Shown here: piece by piece, positions 27,365 through 36,368 of the stretch
Layout: every line of letters starts with the position of its first letter
How positions within the stretch are numbered: position 1 is the stretch's first letter
Source of the DNA: Aeoliella straminimaris
Lineage (GTDB): Bacteria > Planctomycetota > Planctomycetia > Pirellulales > Lacipirellulaceae
Assembly: GCF_024054565.1 (NCBI RefSeq)
Contig: NZ_JAMXLR010000038.1
Span: forward strand, 109,280-173,279
Length of the DNA stretch: 64,000 nucleotides
Reading direction: 5' to 3'
Notes under the pieces: model-generated
The model's input: only the letters and a program-made list of their open reading frames with translations
Databases searched by the model: none
Told to the model about the DNA's origin: nothing
Translations under genes and position numbers: made by a program

Positions 27365-27709
27365 ATGAATAATGACGATTCGAGTGCGGTGGGTGTCGCC
27401 GACGACACTCTACTGCGATGGACCTTTTTGACAAACCACGCCCATGTGTTGATTCAACTGCAGGCCGAGCCCGATCTGGTGTTGAGGAAAGTTGCCGAGC
27501 GAGTCGGCATCACCGAGCGAGCCGTGCAAAGGATTGTCCATGAATTGGAAGAAGAGGGGTACCTGGAGCGGGAACGAGTAGGCAGGCGAAATCACTACCG
27601 GGTGATGCTCGACAAGCATCTGCGCCATCCGATCGAGTCGCACTGCTCGATTGGCGATCTGCTGAGTTTGGTTGTGGGTACGACCGGGAAAACCGGTAAC
27701 GGGAAATAG
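27365..27709 (+). CDS. Small winged-helix (MarR-like) transcriptional regulator
   Basis: 114 residues from the ATG at 27365; in-frame starts also exist at 27281 and 27317. A winged helix-turn-helix is clear: [19 protein letters not shown] (helix-turn-helix) followed by [19 protein letters not shown] (wing). There is no ligand-binding domain. It lies 41 bases upstream of the ABC-HlyD-TolC genes and probably regulates them, though the signal is unknown. Confidence 0.75.
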   Translation: MNNDDSSAVGVADDTLLRWTFLTNHAHVLIQLQAEPDLVLRKVAERVGITERAVQRIVHELEEEGYLERERVGRRNHYRVMLDKHLRHPIESHCSIGDLLSLVVGTTGKTGNGK

Positions 27710-27750
27710 CAGTCTCCGCCACCAAGCGGGTTTCGCACAGGATACGATTG

Positions 27751-29865
27751 ATGCTAACGCTGGCCGATTCAGAATCGAAGACAACACTCGCCACGGTGCT
27801 GGTACGTCTGTGCCGAGAGTGTGATGTCGACATCGAGCTGCTCCGCGCAGAACAGGTGCTGGGCGAAGTGCAGGAAGCCTGGCCGGGAGACGAACGTCGG
27901 CTGTGGCGAAAGTGGCTGGTCGAAAGTTGTGAGAGCCTGCACCTGCGCGCTCGGCAGGTTGAACTCACCATGGAGGAAGTGGAGGATCTTGCGAAGGACG
28001 GGGCCAAACTGGTCGGAAGTCGCGATTCGTCTGGTGAAATTCAGGTTGTGGTAGGAAAATCGCCGAAGGGTTTGCTATTGGGCGAAGGACCATTCGAGGC
28101 CACGCGGGTGATCGCGCTAACGGAGCTCTTGGCCAGCACCATCGAGCAGTCGTCACCGGCTCAGCATGAGTGGGTAGTCGTAGAGCACCCGGAGTTGACC
28201 AATATCCATGACGCACAGCACTTGCACGATCGACCGATCGAACGACTGCTGCGAATCATTCGCCCCGAATGGTCAGACATCTGGATCATCCTGGTCTTCG
28301 CCCTGTTCGCAGGTGTGTTGAACCTGGCAACTCCAATCGCCGTGGAAGCATTGGTCAACACGGTGGCTTTTGGACAGCTGCTGCAGCCAGTGGTAGTGTT
28401 GGCTGTCATGCTGTTCATCTTCCTGGCGTTTGCGGCGTTGCTAAGGGCACTCCAAACCTACGTGGCAGAGATCATTCAACGACGCCTGTTTGCACGGGTG
28501 GCCGCCGATTTGGCCTATCGTCTGCCACGCGTGGATGCCCGCTCGCTGACGAACAGCTACGGTCCAGAGTTGGTCAATCGATTCCTCGACGTCGCCACGC
28601 TGCAGAAGGTGGTGGCGAACTTGCTATTGGATGGCGTGAGTATCGCGTTGGCGACACTGGTCGGCATGACGGTCCTGGCATTCTATCATCCCTGGCTTCT
28701 TGGCTTCGATTTGCTGCTGATCGCAACCGTCTCCATCGGCCTGGTACTGCTAGGCAGGGGAGCGATTGCCTCGGGAATCGACGAATCGAAACTGAAGTAT
28801 AAACTCACGGCCTGGTTCGAAGAGGTCACGCGTTGCCAACTTGGATTCAAGGCAGACGGAGGTCCCGAATTCGCTTTCGACCGGGCGAACCAACTAACGG
28901 CCCAGTACCTGAAGATCCGGCAGTCGCACTTTCGTATTCTCTTCCGACAAATCGTCTTCACGCTGGGGCTGCAAGCGGTGGCCGGCACTGTGTTGCTGGG
29001 CGTTGGTGGCTGGCTGGTGATCCAGGGCCAATTGTCGCTGGGCCAGCTCGTCGCGGCCGAACTCATCGTAACCACCATCCTTGCTTCGTTAGCGAAGCTG
29101 GGCAAACACATTGAAGGCTTCTATGACCTGGTTGCGGCGGTGGACAAACTTGGGTATTTGTTCGACCTCGAGGTCGAAAAGCCGTCTGGTCTGACCGGCG
29201 TTCTCAATACGGGCGCAGGTCTTTCGCTTCGGCTGACCGACTTGCGATCGAAGACGGGCGACTGCCTGGCCACCCATGGTTTCACGGCGTCCATTGCGGC
29301 GGGAGAGCATGTGGCCATCATCGGCGCTGCCGGCAGTGGCAAGACTACGTTGGCGAGGATGATTTATGGCCTGGAACAGCCGGTCGCTGGACAACTGGAG
29401 ATCGGCGACTGCGATCCAACAGACCTCCGCCCCGACCTGTTGAGGGCAGCCGTGGCGATTGCCGGTGAGACCGAGATCATCGATAGCAGCATCGCCGAAA
29501 ATCTGCGACTTGGTCGCCCCTACATCACCAGCAGCCACGTACGCCACGCCCTGGAGCAAACCGGGCTGCTGGAGTCGATCATCACGCTGCCCGATGGCAT
29601 CGATCAACGGTTGCTGCCCACGGGCAGGCCCCTTTCATCGAATCAGCAGCGACTGCTGATGATTGCCCGCGCGATCGCCGGCGACCCCGAGTTGCTGGTT
29701 ATCGACGGCATACTCGACTCGCTGCCAGAGGAGCAACTCGATAAGGTGCTGGCCACGCTACTGTCGGCGGAGCAAAGCTGGACCTTGATTGTGATGACCA
29801 CTCGGCAGGAAATTGCGGCACGTCTGGATCGCCACTTCTGGTTACGCAAGCGCCAAGCTGCCTAA
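27751..29865 (+). CDS. Type I secretion-like ABC protein with degenerate ATPase domain
   Basis: 704 residues (ATG 27751; an adjacent TTG at 27748 is possible). An unusual N-terminal domain (about 1-165) without recognisable C39 catalytic residues is followed by a type-1 exporter membrane domain (about 170-470) and an ATPase domain. Walker A is intact (GAAGSGKTT, about 523). The other motifs are not: the Q-loop region reads IAGETEI, the signature is LSSNQQRL where LSGGQ is expected, Walker B ends VIDGILD without the catalytic Glu, and the switch position reads MTTRQ without His. Hydrolysis is therefore doubtful unless it pairs with another subunit. HlyD and TolC genes follow directly, so the trio looks like a type I secretion or efflux system. 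Confidence 0.82.
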   Translation: MLTLADSESKTTLATVLVRLCRECDVDIELLRAEQVLGEVQEAWPGDERRLWRKWLVESCESLHLRARQVELTMEEVEDLAKDGAKLVGSRDSSGEIQVVVGKSPKGLLLGEGPFEATRVIALTELLASTIEQSSPAQHEWVVVEHPELTNIHDAQHLHDRPIERLLRIIRPEWSDIWIILVFALFAGVLNLATPIAVEALVNTVAFGQLLQPVVVLAVMLFIFLAFAALLRALQTYVAEIIQRRLFARVAADLAYRLPRVDARSLTNSYGPELVNRFLDVATLQKVVANLLLDGVSIALATLVGMTVLAFYHPWLLGFDLLLIATVSIGLVLLGRGAIASGIDESKLKYKLTAWFEEVTRCQLGFKADGGPEFAFDRANQLTAQYLKIRQSHFRILFRQIVFTLGLQAVAGTVLLGVGGWLVIQGQLSLGQLVAAELIVTTILASLAKLGKHIEGFYDLVAAVDKLGYLFDLEVEKPSGLTGVLNTGAGLSLRLTDLRSKTGDCLATHGFTASIAAGEHVAIIGAAGSGKTTLARMIYGLEQPVAGQLEIGDCDPTDLRPDLLRAAVAIAGETEIIDSSIAENLRLGRPYITSSHVRHALEQTGLLESIITLPDGIDQRLLPTGRPLSSNQQRLLMIARAIAGDPELLVIDGILDSLPEEQLDKVLATLLSAEQSWTLIVMTTRQEIAARLDRHFWLRKRQAA

Positions 29866-29884
29866 CGGAGCAACAAACATCGCC

Positions 29885-31342
29885 ATGAGTAATCTAGCCA
29901 AAAGAGTGTCGAAGCCTCGGGTGTTGGGAGATGCCGCGTACAACGAGGAGATGTTTCCCGCTCTGCGATTGGCCCGCGCTGGGCGACTGGTGAGGCGACT
30001 CGGCAAAGCGCTGCTAGTCACCATGTTCTTACTGGTAGTGGCCATGCTGTTTGCCCCCTGGCAGCAGTCGATTCGGGGACGGGGCGATGTGATCGCGTTC
30101 GACCCGTTCGAACGTCCACAATCCGTTCAAGCGCCGGTGAAGGGTCGAATCGCCGAACGTGGCGAGGGAGTGCAGGAAAACGCTTACGTCGAGAAGGGGC
30201 AGTTGCTCTTCCGAATCGAGGACCAAGACCCCCTTTACCTTTCGCGGCTCGAGCAGCAAGTGACCAATGTCGAATCAGAAATCCGTGTAGCAAAAAGCCG
30301 TTTGGAGCGGGCCCGAGAACTGAGAGACAACAACCTTCGCATTGTGGACGTCACCAGCGAAGAGCTCGAGGCCATGCAGACCGCTCGCGACGAACTGGTG
30401 CAGGCCTACGACCGCTTTGTACTTCAGGCCCAAAACAAGGTGGAAGCCGAGCGAAACAAGCTCACCGCCACCTTGGCAAAGCTCTCCCAGGCCGAGGCCG
30501 ATTACAATCGCAAGAATGCACTATTCCAGGAAGGAATCGAGTCACAACTCAAACAACAGGAAGCCGAGCAGAAGTATCGCGATGCCCGGGCCTACGTGAA
30601 GGTTGCCGAACAGGAAGTTGACAACGCAGTGAACGGCGTGGAAGGCAAGAAGAACGAGCGAGAGTCGAAACGCCAGGAATGGCAGGCGAAGATCAACAAA
30701 GTGCAGTCGCAGTTGGAGAAAGCCCGGGCCGACGTGGCGAAAGCCGAGATCGACATCAACAAGACCGATGAAGAAATCAATCAAAAGCAGTCGAAATTGC
30801 TCGATCAACAACGCAAGGTGGCCGTCCAACGCACCCAAGAGGTGGTCGCCCCCAGGGACGGCTACATCATGAATCTGACCGTGTTCGACTCCTCCTCGAT
30901 TGTGAAGCCGGGCGACCAACTCTGCCGCATCGTTCCCAAAACGGAGCAACCTGCCGTACAGGTTTGGGTTGCGGGAAACGATGCGCCGTTGATTGCCCCG
31001 GGCCGCAAGGTCCGCTTGCAGTTCGAAGGCTGGCCGGCGATTCAGTTTTCGGGTTGGCCCTCGGTGGCTGTCGGCACCTTTGGGGGGGAAGTCGCCCTGG
31101 TCGACCCAACCGACAACGGAATGGGCAAATTCCGGGTCGTGATCGTTCCCGACCCCGACCCCGAAGAGGACCCCTGGCCCGAGTATCCCTACCTGCGTCA
31201 AGGCGTGCAGGCCAATAGCTGGATTCTGCTCGATCAGGTTCCGCTGGGTTACGAGATCTGGCGGCGAATGAACGGCTTCCCCCCTGCCCTGAAATCGAAA
31301 CAGGATGCCGAAAAGCCAAAACCACCGAAGATCAAGATCTGA
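29885..31342 (+). CDS. HlyD-family periplasmic adaptor (membrane fusion protein)
   Basis: 485 residues from the ATG at 29885, 19 bases after the ABC gene. It has one transmembrane helix (about 43-65, LLVTMFLLVVAMLF). A lipoyl-like half-domain (QAPVKGRIAERGEGVQENAYVEKGQLLFRI is split around it) and a very long coiled coil rich in Ala, Glu and Lys (about 115-320) follow. The second lipoyl half (VVAPRDGYIMNLTVF) and a beta-barrel domain (LIAPGRKVRLQFEGWPA) complete the adaptor. The C-terminal tail is Lys/Pro-rich. It should bridge the inner-membrane ABC protein with the TolC-like protein encoded next. The long hairpin indicates a large periplasmic span. Confidence 0.88.
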   Translation: MSNLAKRVSKPRVLGDAAYNEEMFPALRLARAGRLVRRLGKALLVTMFLLVVAMLFAPWQQSIRGRGDVIAFDPFERPQSVQAPVKGRIAERGEGVQENAYVEKGQLLFRIEDQDPLYLSRLEQQVTNVESEIRVAKSRLERARELRDNNLRIVDVTSEELEAMQTARDELVQAYDRFVLQAQNKVEAERNKLTATLAKLSQAEADYNRKNALFQEGIESQLKQQEAEQKYRDARAYVKVAEQEVDNAVNGVEGKKNERESKRQEWQAKINKVQSQLEKARADVAKAEIDINKTDEEINQKQSKLLDQQRKVAVQRTQEVVAPRDGYIMNLTVFDSSSIVKPGDQLCRIVPKTEQPAVQVWVAGNDAPLIAPGRKVRLQFEGWPAIQFSGWPSVAVGTFGGEVALVDPTDNGMGKFRVVIVPDPDPEEDPWPEYPYLRQGVQANSWILLDQVPLGYEIWRRMNGFPPALKSKQDAEKPKPPKIKI

Positions 31343-31494
31343 ATTCCGTTCGCTGACACGATCGCAAATTGTTAGAGTTTGCGGCCTGAACAAACCAGGA
31401 TGGCTTGGCCCCCACAATAATGCCGATATTGCAGGTTGTAAGTGTCGCAACGGAAGCTCCGCTCTCATCGTTTTGGTTCGAGGTCACCTAAAAA

Positions 31495-33147
31495 GTGCGT
31501 AGCTGGGCAGGATATCTATGGCTGATGATAGCACTCGGCGTGGTCGCTGGTGGGTGCCGGAGTTCGCATCCGCCCTACTCCTGGCACAACAACACACCTA
31601 GCACCGCCAGCAGCAAGGTCGCGCAACAGGCAACCAACGACCAGCAAATCTCTCAGGTGTCCTTCGAGGAAGACCTGCCACGGGCAACCGAGGATTCCGT
31701 AACAACCACTGGCGACGAACTGCAACAGCCACCAGAGCTAGCAGCTGAATTGATCGAAACGCCAACCCCCGAGCCCTCATCGCCGGGCGAGCCTTCGGTG
31801 CTGGCAGTCATCTCCTCCGTCCGCAATCACTTTCCGCGACTCCGCGAGGCCGAAGCCACTCGAATCATTGCTTCGGGCGAGCAACTGTCGGCCTGGGGAG
31901 CGTTTGACCACAAGCTCGACGGGTACAGCAACGTCCAGCCGCTGGATTACTACGAAAACAACTGGCATGAGTGGGGTGTCAAGCGAAACACCATGTGGGG
32001 CGGGCAGGTGGGAGCCGGCTATCGCCTGGGGCGGGGGTCGTTCGAACCGTGGTACAAGGAACGCGAAACCAACGACGGCGGCGAGATCGCCCTGTCGCTC
32101 CGCGCGCCAATCATCCGCGACAGAACCATCGACAAGAACCGTGCCGACCTATGGCGTGCTCAGCTGGAGCAGAACCGCGTCGAGCCGTATATCCGCTCGC
32201 AACTCATTCTGGCCGTCCGCGACGGCATTCAGGCCTACTGGGAGTGGGTCGCCGCCTGCGAGAACCTGAAGATCGCCGAGAACCTTTTGGAACTGGGCCT
32301 GGACCGGGCCAAGTACCTGAAACGGCAGGTGGAGCTTGGCGAGAAGGCACAGATCGATATCGTCGACAATCGCAGGATCATTGTCTCCCGTGAAGCAAAG
32401 CGCACGGCCGCCAGGCAAAAGCTCACGCAAGCCGCCGCCAAGCTTTCACTCTATTTCCGCGATAGCGCCGGTACCCCACTGGTGGTCGACCAAACACTTT
32501 CCGGCAGCTTTCCCAAGGTCGAAGTTCCCGAGGAAGCTACCCTGGGACGCGACGTGGAACTGGCCCTGGCGAATCGTCCCGAGTTGGCCGAGCTGGCCAT
32601 TGTCCGCCGGCAACTCTCTGTCGACCGCAGCCAAGCGGTCAACGAAACGCTCGCCGACGTGGACGCAGGTGTGAAACTCGCCCAGGACATGGGCGCCCCC
32701 ACCAAAGACGCCGACAAATCGGAAACCGAACTCGAGGCCATCCTCACCGTGTCGGTGCCGCTGGAACGCCGCAAGGCTCTTGGCAAACTGCGACAGGTTC
32801 GTGGCAAGCAGGCTCAGCTTCGCGCCAAGACCGAGTTCGCCGAAGACAAGATCTCCGTCGAGGTGCAGATCGCCCGAGCCGCCGTGACAGCGGCCGCCGA
32901 GCGAGTCGGTCAGAACACGGAGAACCTGGAACTTGCCCAGCGTATGCAAGAGGCCGAAAACCGGCTGTACGAAGAAGGTCAGAACACTCTGTTCAATCTG
33001 AACATCCGCGAACAACAACTGGCCGAAGCGGCTGCCGAGCTCGTCGCCTCGCAACGCGACTTCTTCGCCGCCCTGGCCGAATACACCGCCGCCCTGGGCC
33101 TGGACGGCAGCGACCTGTCTACCCTCTACCGCAACGAAACTGAGTAA
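31495..33147 (+). CDS. TolC-family outer membrane lipoprotein
   Basis: 550 residues from the GTG at 31495, which supplies a charged leader before the hydrophobic stretch and a GGC lipobox (VVAGGCRS). A Thr/Pro-rich linker (about 30-100) is followed by two repeats of the outer-membrane efflux protein fold with long Ala/Glu/Leu-rich helices (NLKIAENLLELGLDRAKYL; NRLYEEGQNTLFNLNIREQQ). It is the outer channel for the ABC-HlyD pair. The gap to HlyD is 152 bases, so it may have its own weak promoter. Confidence 0.85.
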   Translation: MRSWAGYLWLMIALGVVAGGCRSSHPPYSWHNNTPSTASSKVAQQATNDQQISQVSFEEDLPRATEDSVTTTGDELQQPPELAAELIETPTPEPSSPGEPSVLAVISSVRNHFPRLREAEATRIIASGEQLSAWGAFDHKLDGYSNVQPLDYYENNWHEWGVKRNTMWGGQVGAGYRLGRGSFEPWYKERETNDGGEIALSLRAPIIRDRTIDKNRADLWRAQLEQNRVEPYIRSQLILAVRDGIQAYWEWVAACENLKIAENLLELGLDRAKYLKRQVELGEKAQIDIVDNRRIIVSREAKRTAARQKLTQAAAKLSLYFRDSAGTPLVVDQTLSGSFPKVEVPEEATLGRDVELALANRPELAELAIVRRQLSVDRSQAVNETLADVDAGVKLAQDMGAPTKDADKSETELEAILTVSVPLERRKALGKLRQVRGKQAQLRAKTEFAEDKISVEVQIARAAVTAAAERVGQNTENLELAQRMQEAENRLYEEGQNTLFNLNIREQQLAEAAAELVASQRDFFAALAEYTAALGLDGSDLSTLYRNETE

Positions 33148-33639
33148 ACGCCCGCCACCTCGGTTGGTGGTGATAGATTCTAACCAATCGCCAAGCCATT
33201 TCGCCCCGCAGGCATCTGCTTGGGCCAACTGGTGCCTTGGGCCAGTCACGGCTGATTTGGAACGCGCACTTGCGGTAGGCCTAATTGGCTTCTGAGCCTA
33301 AGCGATTTAAAGTGTGTACATTTCCGGAAGTTTGCTTTGCTGCACTGCTTGGTTGGATAACCTGCAACTAATCACATCCGGAACCAAAAGTCTAGACTTC
33401 CTGGCGGTAGAGGCACCACCTCGAATTCGCAGAATACCTGCGGTGTATCGGCCGATGCGACCGCACCTGCATGAGACAACTGCCCGATGGTGCAAGAGGT
33501 TGATCGTCCGGGACAGCCAAGCAATGTCGAAGCTCTGACCATGTTTCAAGAGAACCACGACCTTCCCCGGATACTGATTCACTCGGAAGTTGGCACGGTT
33601 ACCCGAAATTGGCTTGCTGGACACAACCTCGACAGTGGT
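33148..33639. other. Convergent spacer without recognised gene
   Basis: About 490 bases between the TolC-like gene (plus) and the GH97 gene (minus). No recognisable protein or RNA was found; it should contain the terminators of both transcripts. Confidence 0.5.
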
Positions 33640-35667
33640 TCAGTTTTGCAGCTTGGAAGTAGAACTTGATTGGGAATCAGGTTGGGGCTGAACAGCCTTC
33701 GCGAGGCGGCTTGACGGCGTGAGCCACACCGCCTGCCCACCATGCGACTTTAACCGGACATCGAGGCTCTCATCTGCTTCTACCAGATGATCCTCAATCC
33801 GGATTTTCGTCGGAGTGTCAACACTAGGATCATCCCGGTAGACACGCGCACGGTATTGCAGTCCCTCCTCTAAGAAGTTAAACAGCACGTCTATCTCGCG
33901 CTTCGTGCCGTTGTTCATGGAGCCGACGAACCAGTCTTGGCCGCTGCGTCTGGCAATCACAACGAATTCTCCGATCTCAGCCTTGATGACTCGTGTCTCA
34001 TCCCACACCGTTGGGACCTTCGCGAAGAACTCCAGTTCAGGAGTCGCAATAATCGAAGTCCGATGTCTCCCAGGGGGCTTAGGAGACAATGGGGTGTCGT
34101 ACCAAAACATAAATTGCCATGGTGAATAGGTGCAAACTGCCTTAGCGAGTTGGTGGCCGTGGGTCCATTTTTCCGTTACCCGAGGGTCGAAGTAGCAAAT
34201 TGTGTGATCTGCTGCCCCGGCTAGGTTTCTCGTGAATAGCGTCACGATGGCTTGTTCACTCGACGGCGCGGCCTCATCTCCACGGACACCCTCCTGCGTC
34301 ATCAGGTTAGGGTAGGTGCGAGAGTACCCTACCGGCCGATATTCGTCATGCACATCAATCATCAAATGGTGGTCTGCGGCCTTTCGCACGGCGTTATGCA
34401 ACCAGCTCATCCATTCTTGAGAGCCGGTATTCACAAAGCCATACTTGACTCCTTTAATCCCCCACTTTTCATATAGAGGAAGAATTTCGTCCAGTTGCTT
34501 CTCCAACGCTCGGCGATTGACATACACAATGATTCCAATCCCACGTTCGTCCGCGTACTCGATGACGTGAGGCAGATCTAGTGGTCCTGCTGATCGCTTC
34601 GGATCGAGTGTTACTGTGGTCGCATCCGATGCGTTGTGATTTTCGTTCCCATACCAACCAGCATCGAATTCTACATATTGGAAGTTGTGTTTAGCTGCAA
34701 AGTCGACACTGGCTTTTGCCCCTCGAGTTGTCAGCGTGATTTCACGTAGTACCTTCCCCGGTTTGATCCACGAGGTGTCAGCAATTGCACAGGGTTCGCT
34801 CAAATTCATCACAAGTTCGTTGTTTTCCAGCAAGTCGCCCGGACTAGCTCCAACCATGACAACCCGCCAAGGTGTGCGAAGCTCACCCTTGGCCTTTACA
34901 TCGCTGAGCAGTGATGTGACCAGACAATTGTCGCGCCCCTCTTGTCGCCGCAGCTTCATTGCTGCATAGTCGACTAACCCGGCTTCCAAAATCGCTGCGT
35001 AGATATCATCGCTGAGCTTCATGGTAAGAGGCCGCTCTACGGTGCCGGAGATCTCGCTCAGTTTTTTTGCCTCAAAACTACCTTGAGGTCTTTGGGTACA
35101 CCAAACCGCGTGGTCCTTAGTAAATCTGAACTCGGATCGTTCCGAGGCGATATGGATAGACTCTGAGTCTTCAGGTGGTGTGATAGTCGCTCTGAACGAT
35201 ATTCCAGCGTCATAACACCGAAACTCGAACTGTATCTCGCAGTCTGAGCTTTCGTCGACGCAGTTCAGGGTGAGTTGGTTGTAGTGATCGCGAATGGTGT
35301 TCTGTTCGCCATAGACAGGTTGCCAGGTGCTGTCGTGTGATGACAGCGGCGGATCTCCTTGTGTGAGAAGGCTCTCGCCGATAGTGCTTCCTTCGGCTGT
35401 GATGAATCGAATAGTTGATTCGTCAAGAACTTGATGACCATTGAATGTTACCGAGTACTCAAGTAGGGAGTCCGTGTTTCGGTCTACAAGGGAGACATCT
35501 AATTCGACTCTACCATCGGGAGAGCGAAGGGAATGCGCGTGGCTGTCGCCAGCAAAGTGCGCGCAAATCGCCACCACCGCTAGCAATCGCAGAGTTTCCA
35601 CCTGGATGAGCCGCCCCAAGGTGTGCCTCAAAACGGCGGCTGGGTGAGTATGTTCGAAACAACGCAT
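33640..35667 (-). CDS. Glycoside hydrolase family 97 protein (alpha-glucosidase/alpha-galactosidase type)
   Basis: 675 residues with an N-terminal hydrophobic stretch (LRLLAVVAICAHFAG). The N-terminal beta-sandwich (SPDGRVELDVSL ... YSVTFNG), central (beta/alpha)8 barrel and C-terminal beta domain match GH97. Family hallmarks are YVEFDAGWYG, GVKYGFV and the pair RTYPN/EGVRG (about 450-462). GH97 enzymes hydrolyse alpha-glucosides (inverting) or alpha-galactosides (retaining); the deciding residues cannot be assigned by eye. It is the last gene of a minus-strand run that begins near 41 kb. A degraded copy of its C-terminal 65 residues is present at 50252-50455. Confidence 0.9.
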   Translation of the reverse strand: MRCFEHTHPAAVLRHTLGRLIQVETLRLLAVVAICAHFAGDSHAHSLRSPDGRVELDVSLVDRNTDSLLEYSVTFNGHQVLDESTIRFITAEGSTIGESLLTQGDPPLSSHDSTWQPVYGEQNTIRDHYNQLTLNCVDESSDCEIQFEFRCYDAGISFRATITPPEDSESIHIASERSEFRFTKDHAVWCTQRPQGSFEAKKLSEISGTVERPLTMKLSDDIYAAILEAGLVDYAAMKLRRQEGRDNCLVTSLLSDVKAKGELRTPWRVVMVGASPGDLLENNELVMNLSEPCAIADTSWIKPGKVLREITLTTRGAKASVDFAAKHNFQYVEFDAGWYGNENHNASDATTVTLDPKRSAGPLDLPHVIEYADERGIGIIVYVNRRALEKQLDEILPLYEKWGIKGVKYGFVNTGSQEWMSWLHNAVRKAADHHLMIDVHDEYRPVGYSRTYPNLMTQEGVRGDEAAPSSEQAIVTLFTRNLAGAADHTICYFDPRVTEKWTHGHQLAKAVCTYSPWQFMFWYDTPLSPKPPGRHRTSIIATPELEFFAKVPTVWDETRVIKAEIGEFVVIARRSGQDWFVGSMNNGTKREIDVLFNFLEEGLQYRARVYRDDPSVDTPTKIRIEDHLVEADESLDVRLKSHGGQAVWLTPSSRLAKAVQPQPDSQSSSTSKLQN

Positions 35668-35806
35668 GAGTTGGCCTGCAATTGCTGGTCTGATCGATTA
35701 ATTTTCAAGTAATGCGAGATCGCCTGAGTGGTCTACCATCCGACCTTGGCATCACGACAACAGTGTGGAGTTCCTCGTTCGTATAGCGACCCCGAAAAGA
35801 CCTCGC

Positions 35807-36286
35807 CTACGGCAGATTGAAATCAATCTTGTTGTCACCCTCGCTCACCGTAGCAGTCAGTTCAGATGTTGCTACGGCAGCGTATTTTTCTGGAACAATC
35901 CATGTGACGGTGGTATTCGATACGGCGCTGGCGCCGGGGTTCGCGACTTCTTCCTTTAGAGACTTTGGCTTTGGTGCATTGCCGCTAACCTCTTTCGATT
36001 CGATCGCCACCTTGTGCTCCCCCAACAGCGCACCGTCACCCGGGTCGAATGTAGAAAGCTTGTAGGTGCCATCGGATTGAATCTGGCCCGAGGCTGGTCT
36101 ACCTCCGCCAACCGGGTAGAAGCTGATAGTTCCCTTTGGTACCTTTTCGCCATCGAAAACAATCAGCCCCGAAACCTGGGCGGTATCTGGCCCCGAATCG
36201 CAGCCGGCTACTAGTAGTAGGCTGCTAATCAGGAAAGCGAAGCGCGGAGCTATTTGAGATGCAACAAGTGGTATTCGTGGTGTCAT
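35807..36286 (-). CDS. Small lipoprotein with carboxypeptidase-regulatory-like fold
   Basis: 159 residues. The signal peptide ends in a VAGC lipobox (about residue 29). The mature part GLIVFDGEKVPKGTISFYPVGG with SDGTYKLSTF is the same beta-sandwich pattern as the lipoprotein at 4464. It follows a DUF1559 gene by 82 bases on the same strand, repeating the pair seen at 3337-4874. It is probably an envelope structural or binding component; no catalytic residues are evident. Confidence 0.83.
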   Translation of the reverse strand: MTPRIPLVASQIAPRFAFLISSLLLVAGCDSGPDTAQVSGLIVFDGEKVPKGTISFYPVGGGRPASGQIQSDGTYKLSTFDPGDGALLGEHKVAIESKEVSGNAPKPKSLKEEVANPGASAVSNTTVTWIVPEKYAAVATSELTATVSEGDNKIDFNLP

Positions 36287-36368
36287 GTGCGATTGTGATG
36301 AAGGCTTGAGTGGTGACGACGTTCACTGAGGCGACCTGTAGTTGACAGCCTACATGATCTGCGAGAGA

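Noticed and set aside
30542..31468. 308-codon minus-strand ORF opposite the HlyD gene
   Set aside because: Composition mirrors the coiled coil of HlyD on the other strand (Leu/Phe-rich); no independent evidence.
32446..33249. 267-codon minus-strand ORF opposite the TolC-like gene
   Set aside because: It is a shadow of the efflux protein's helical repeats; no ribosome site and no recognised motif.
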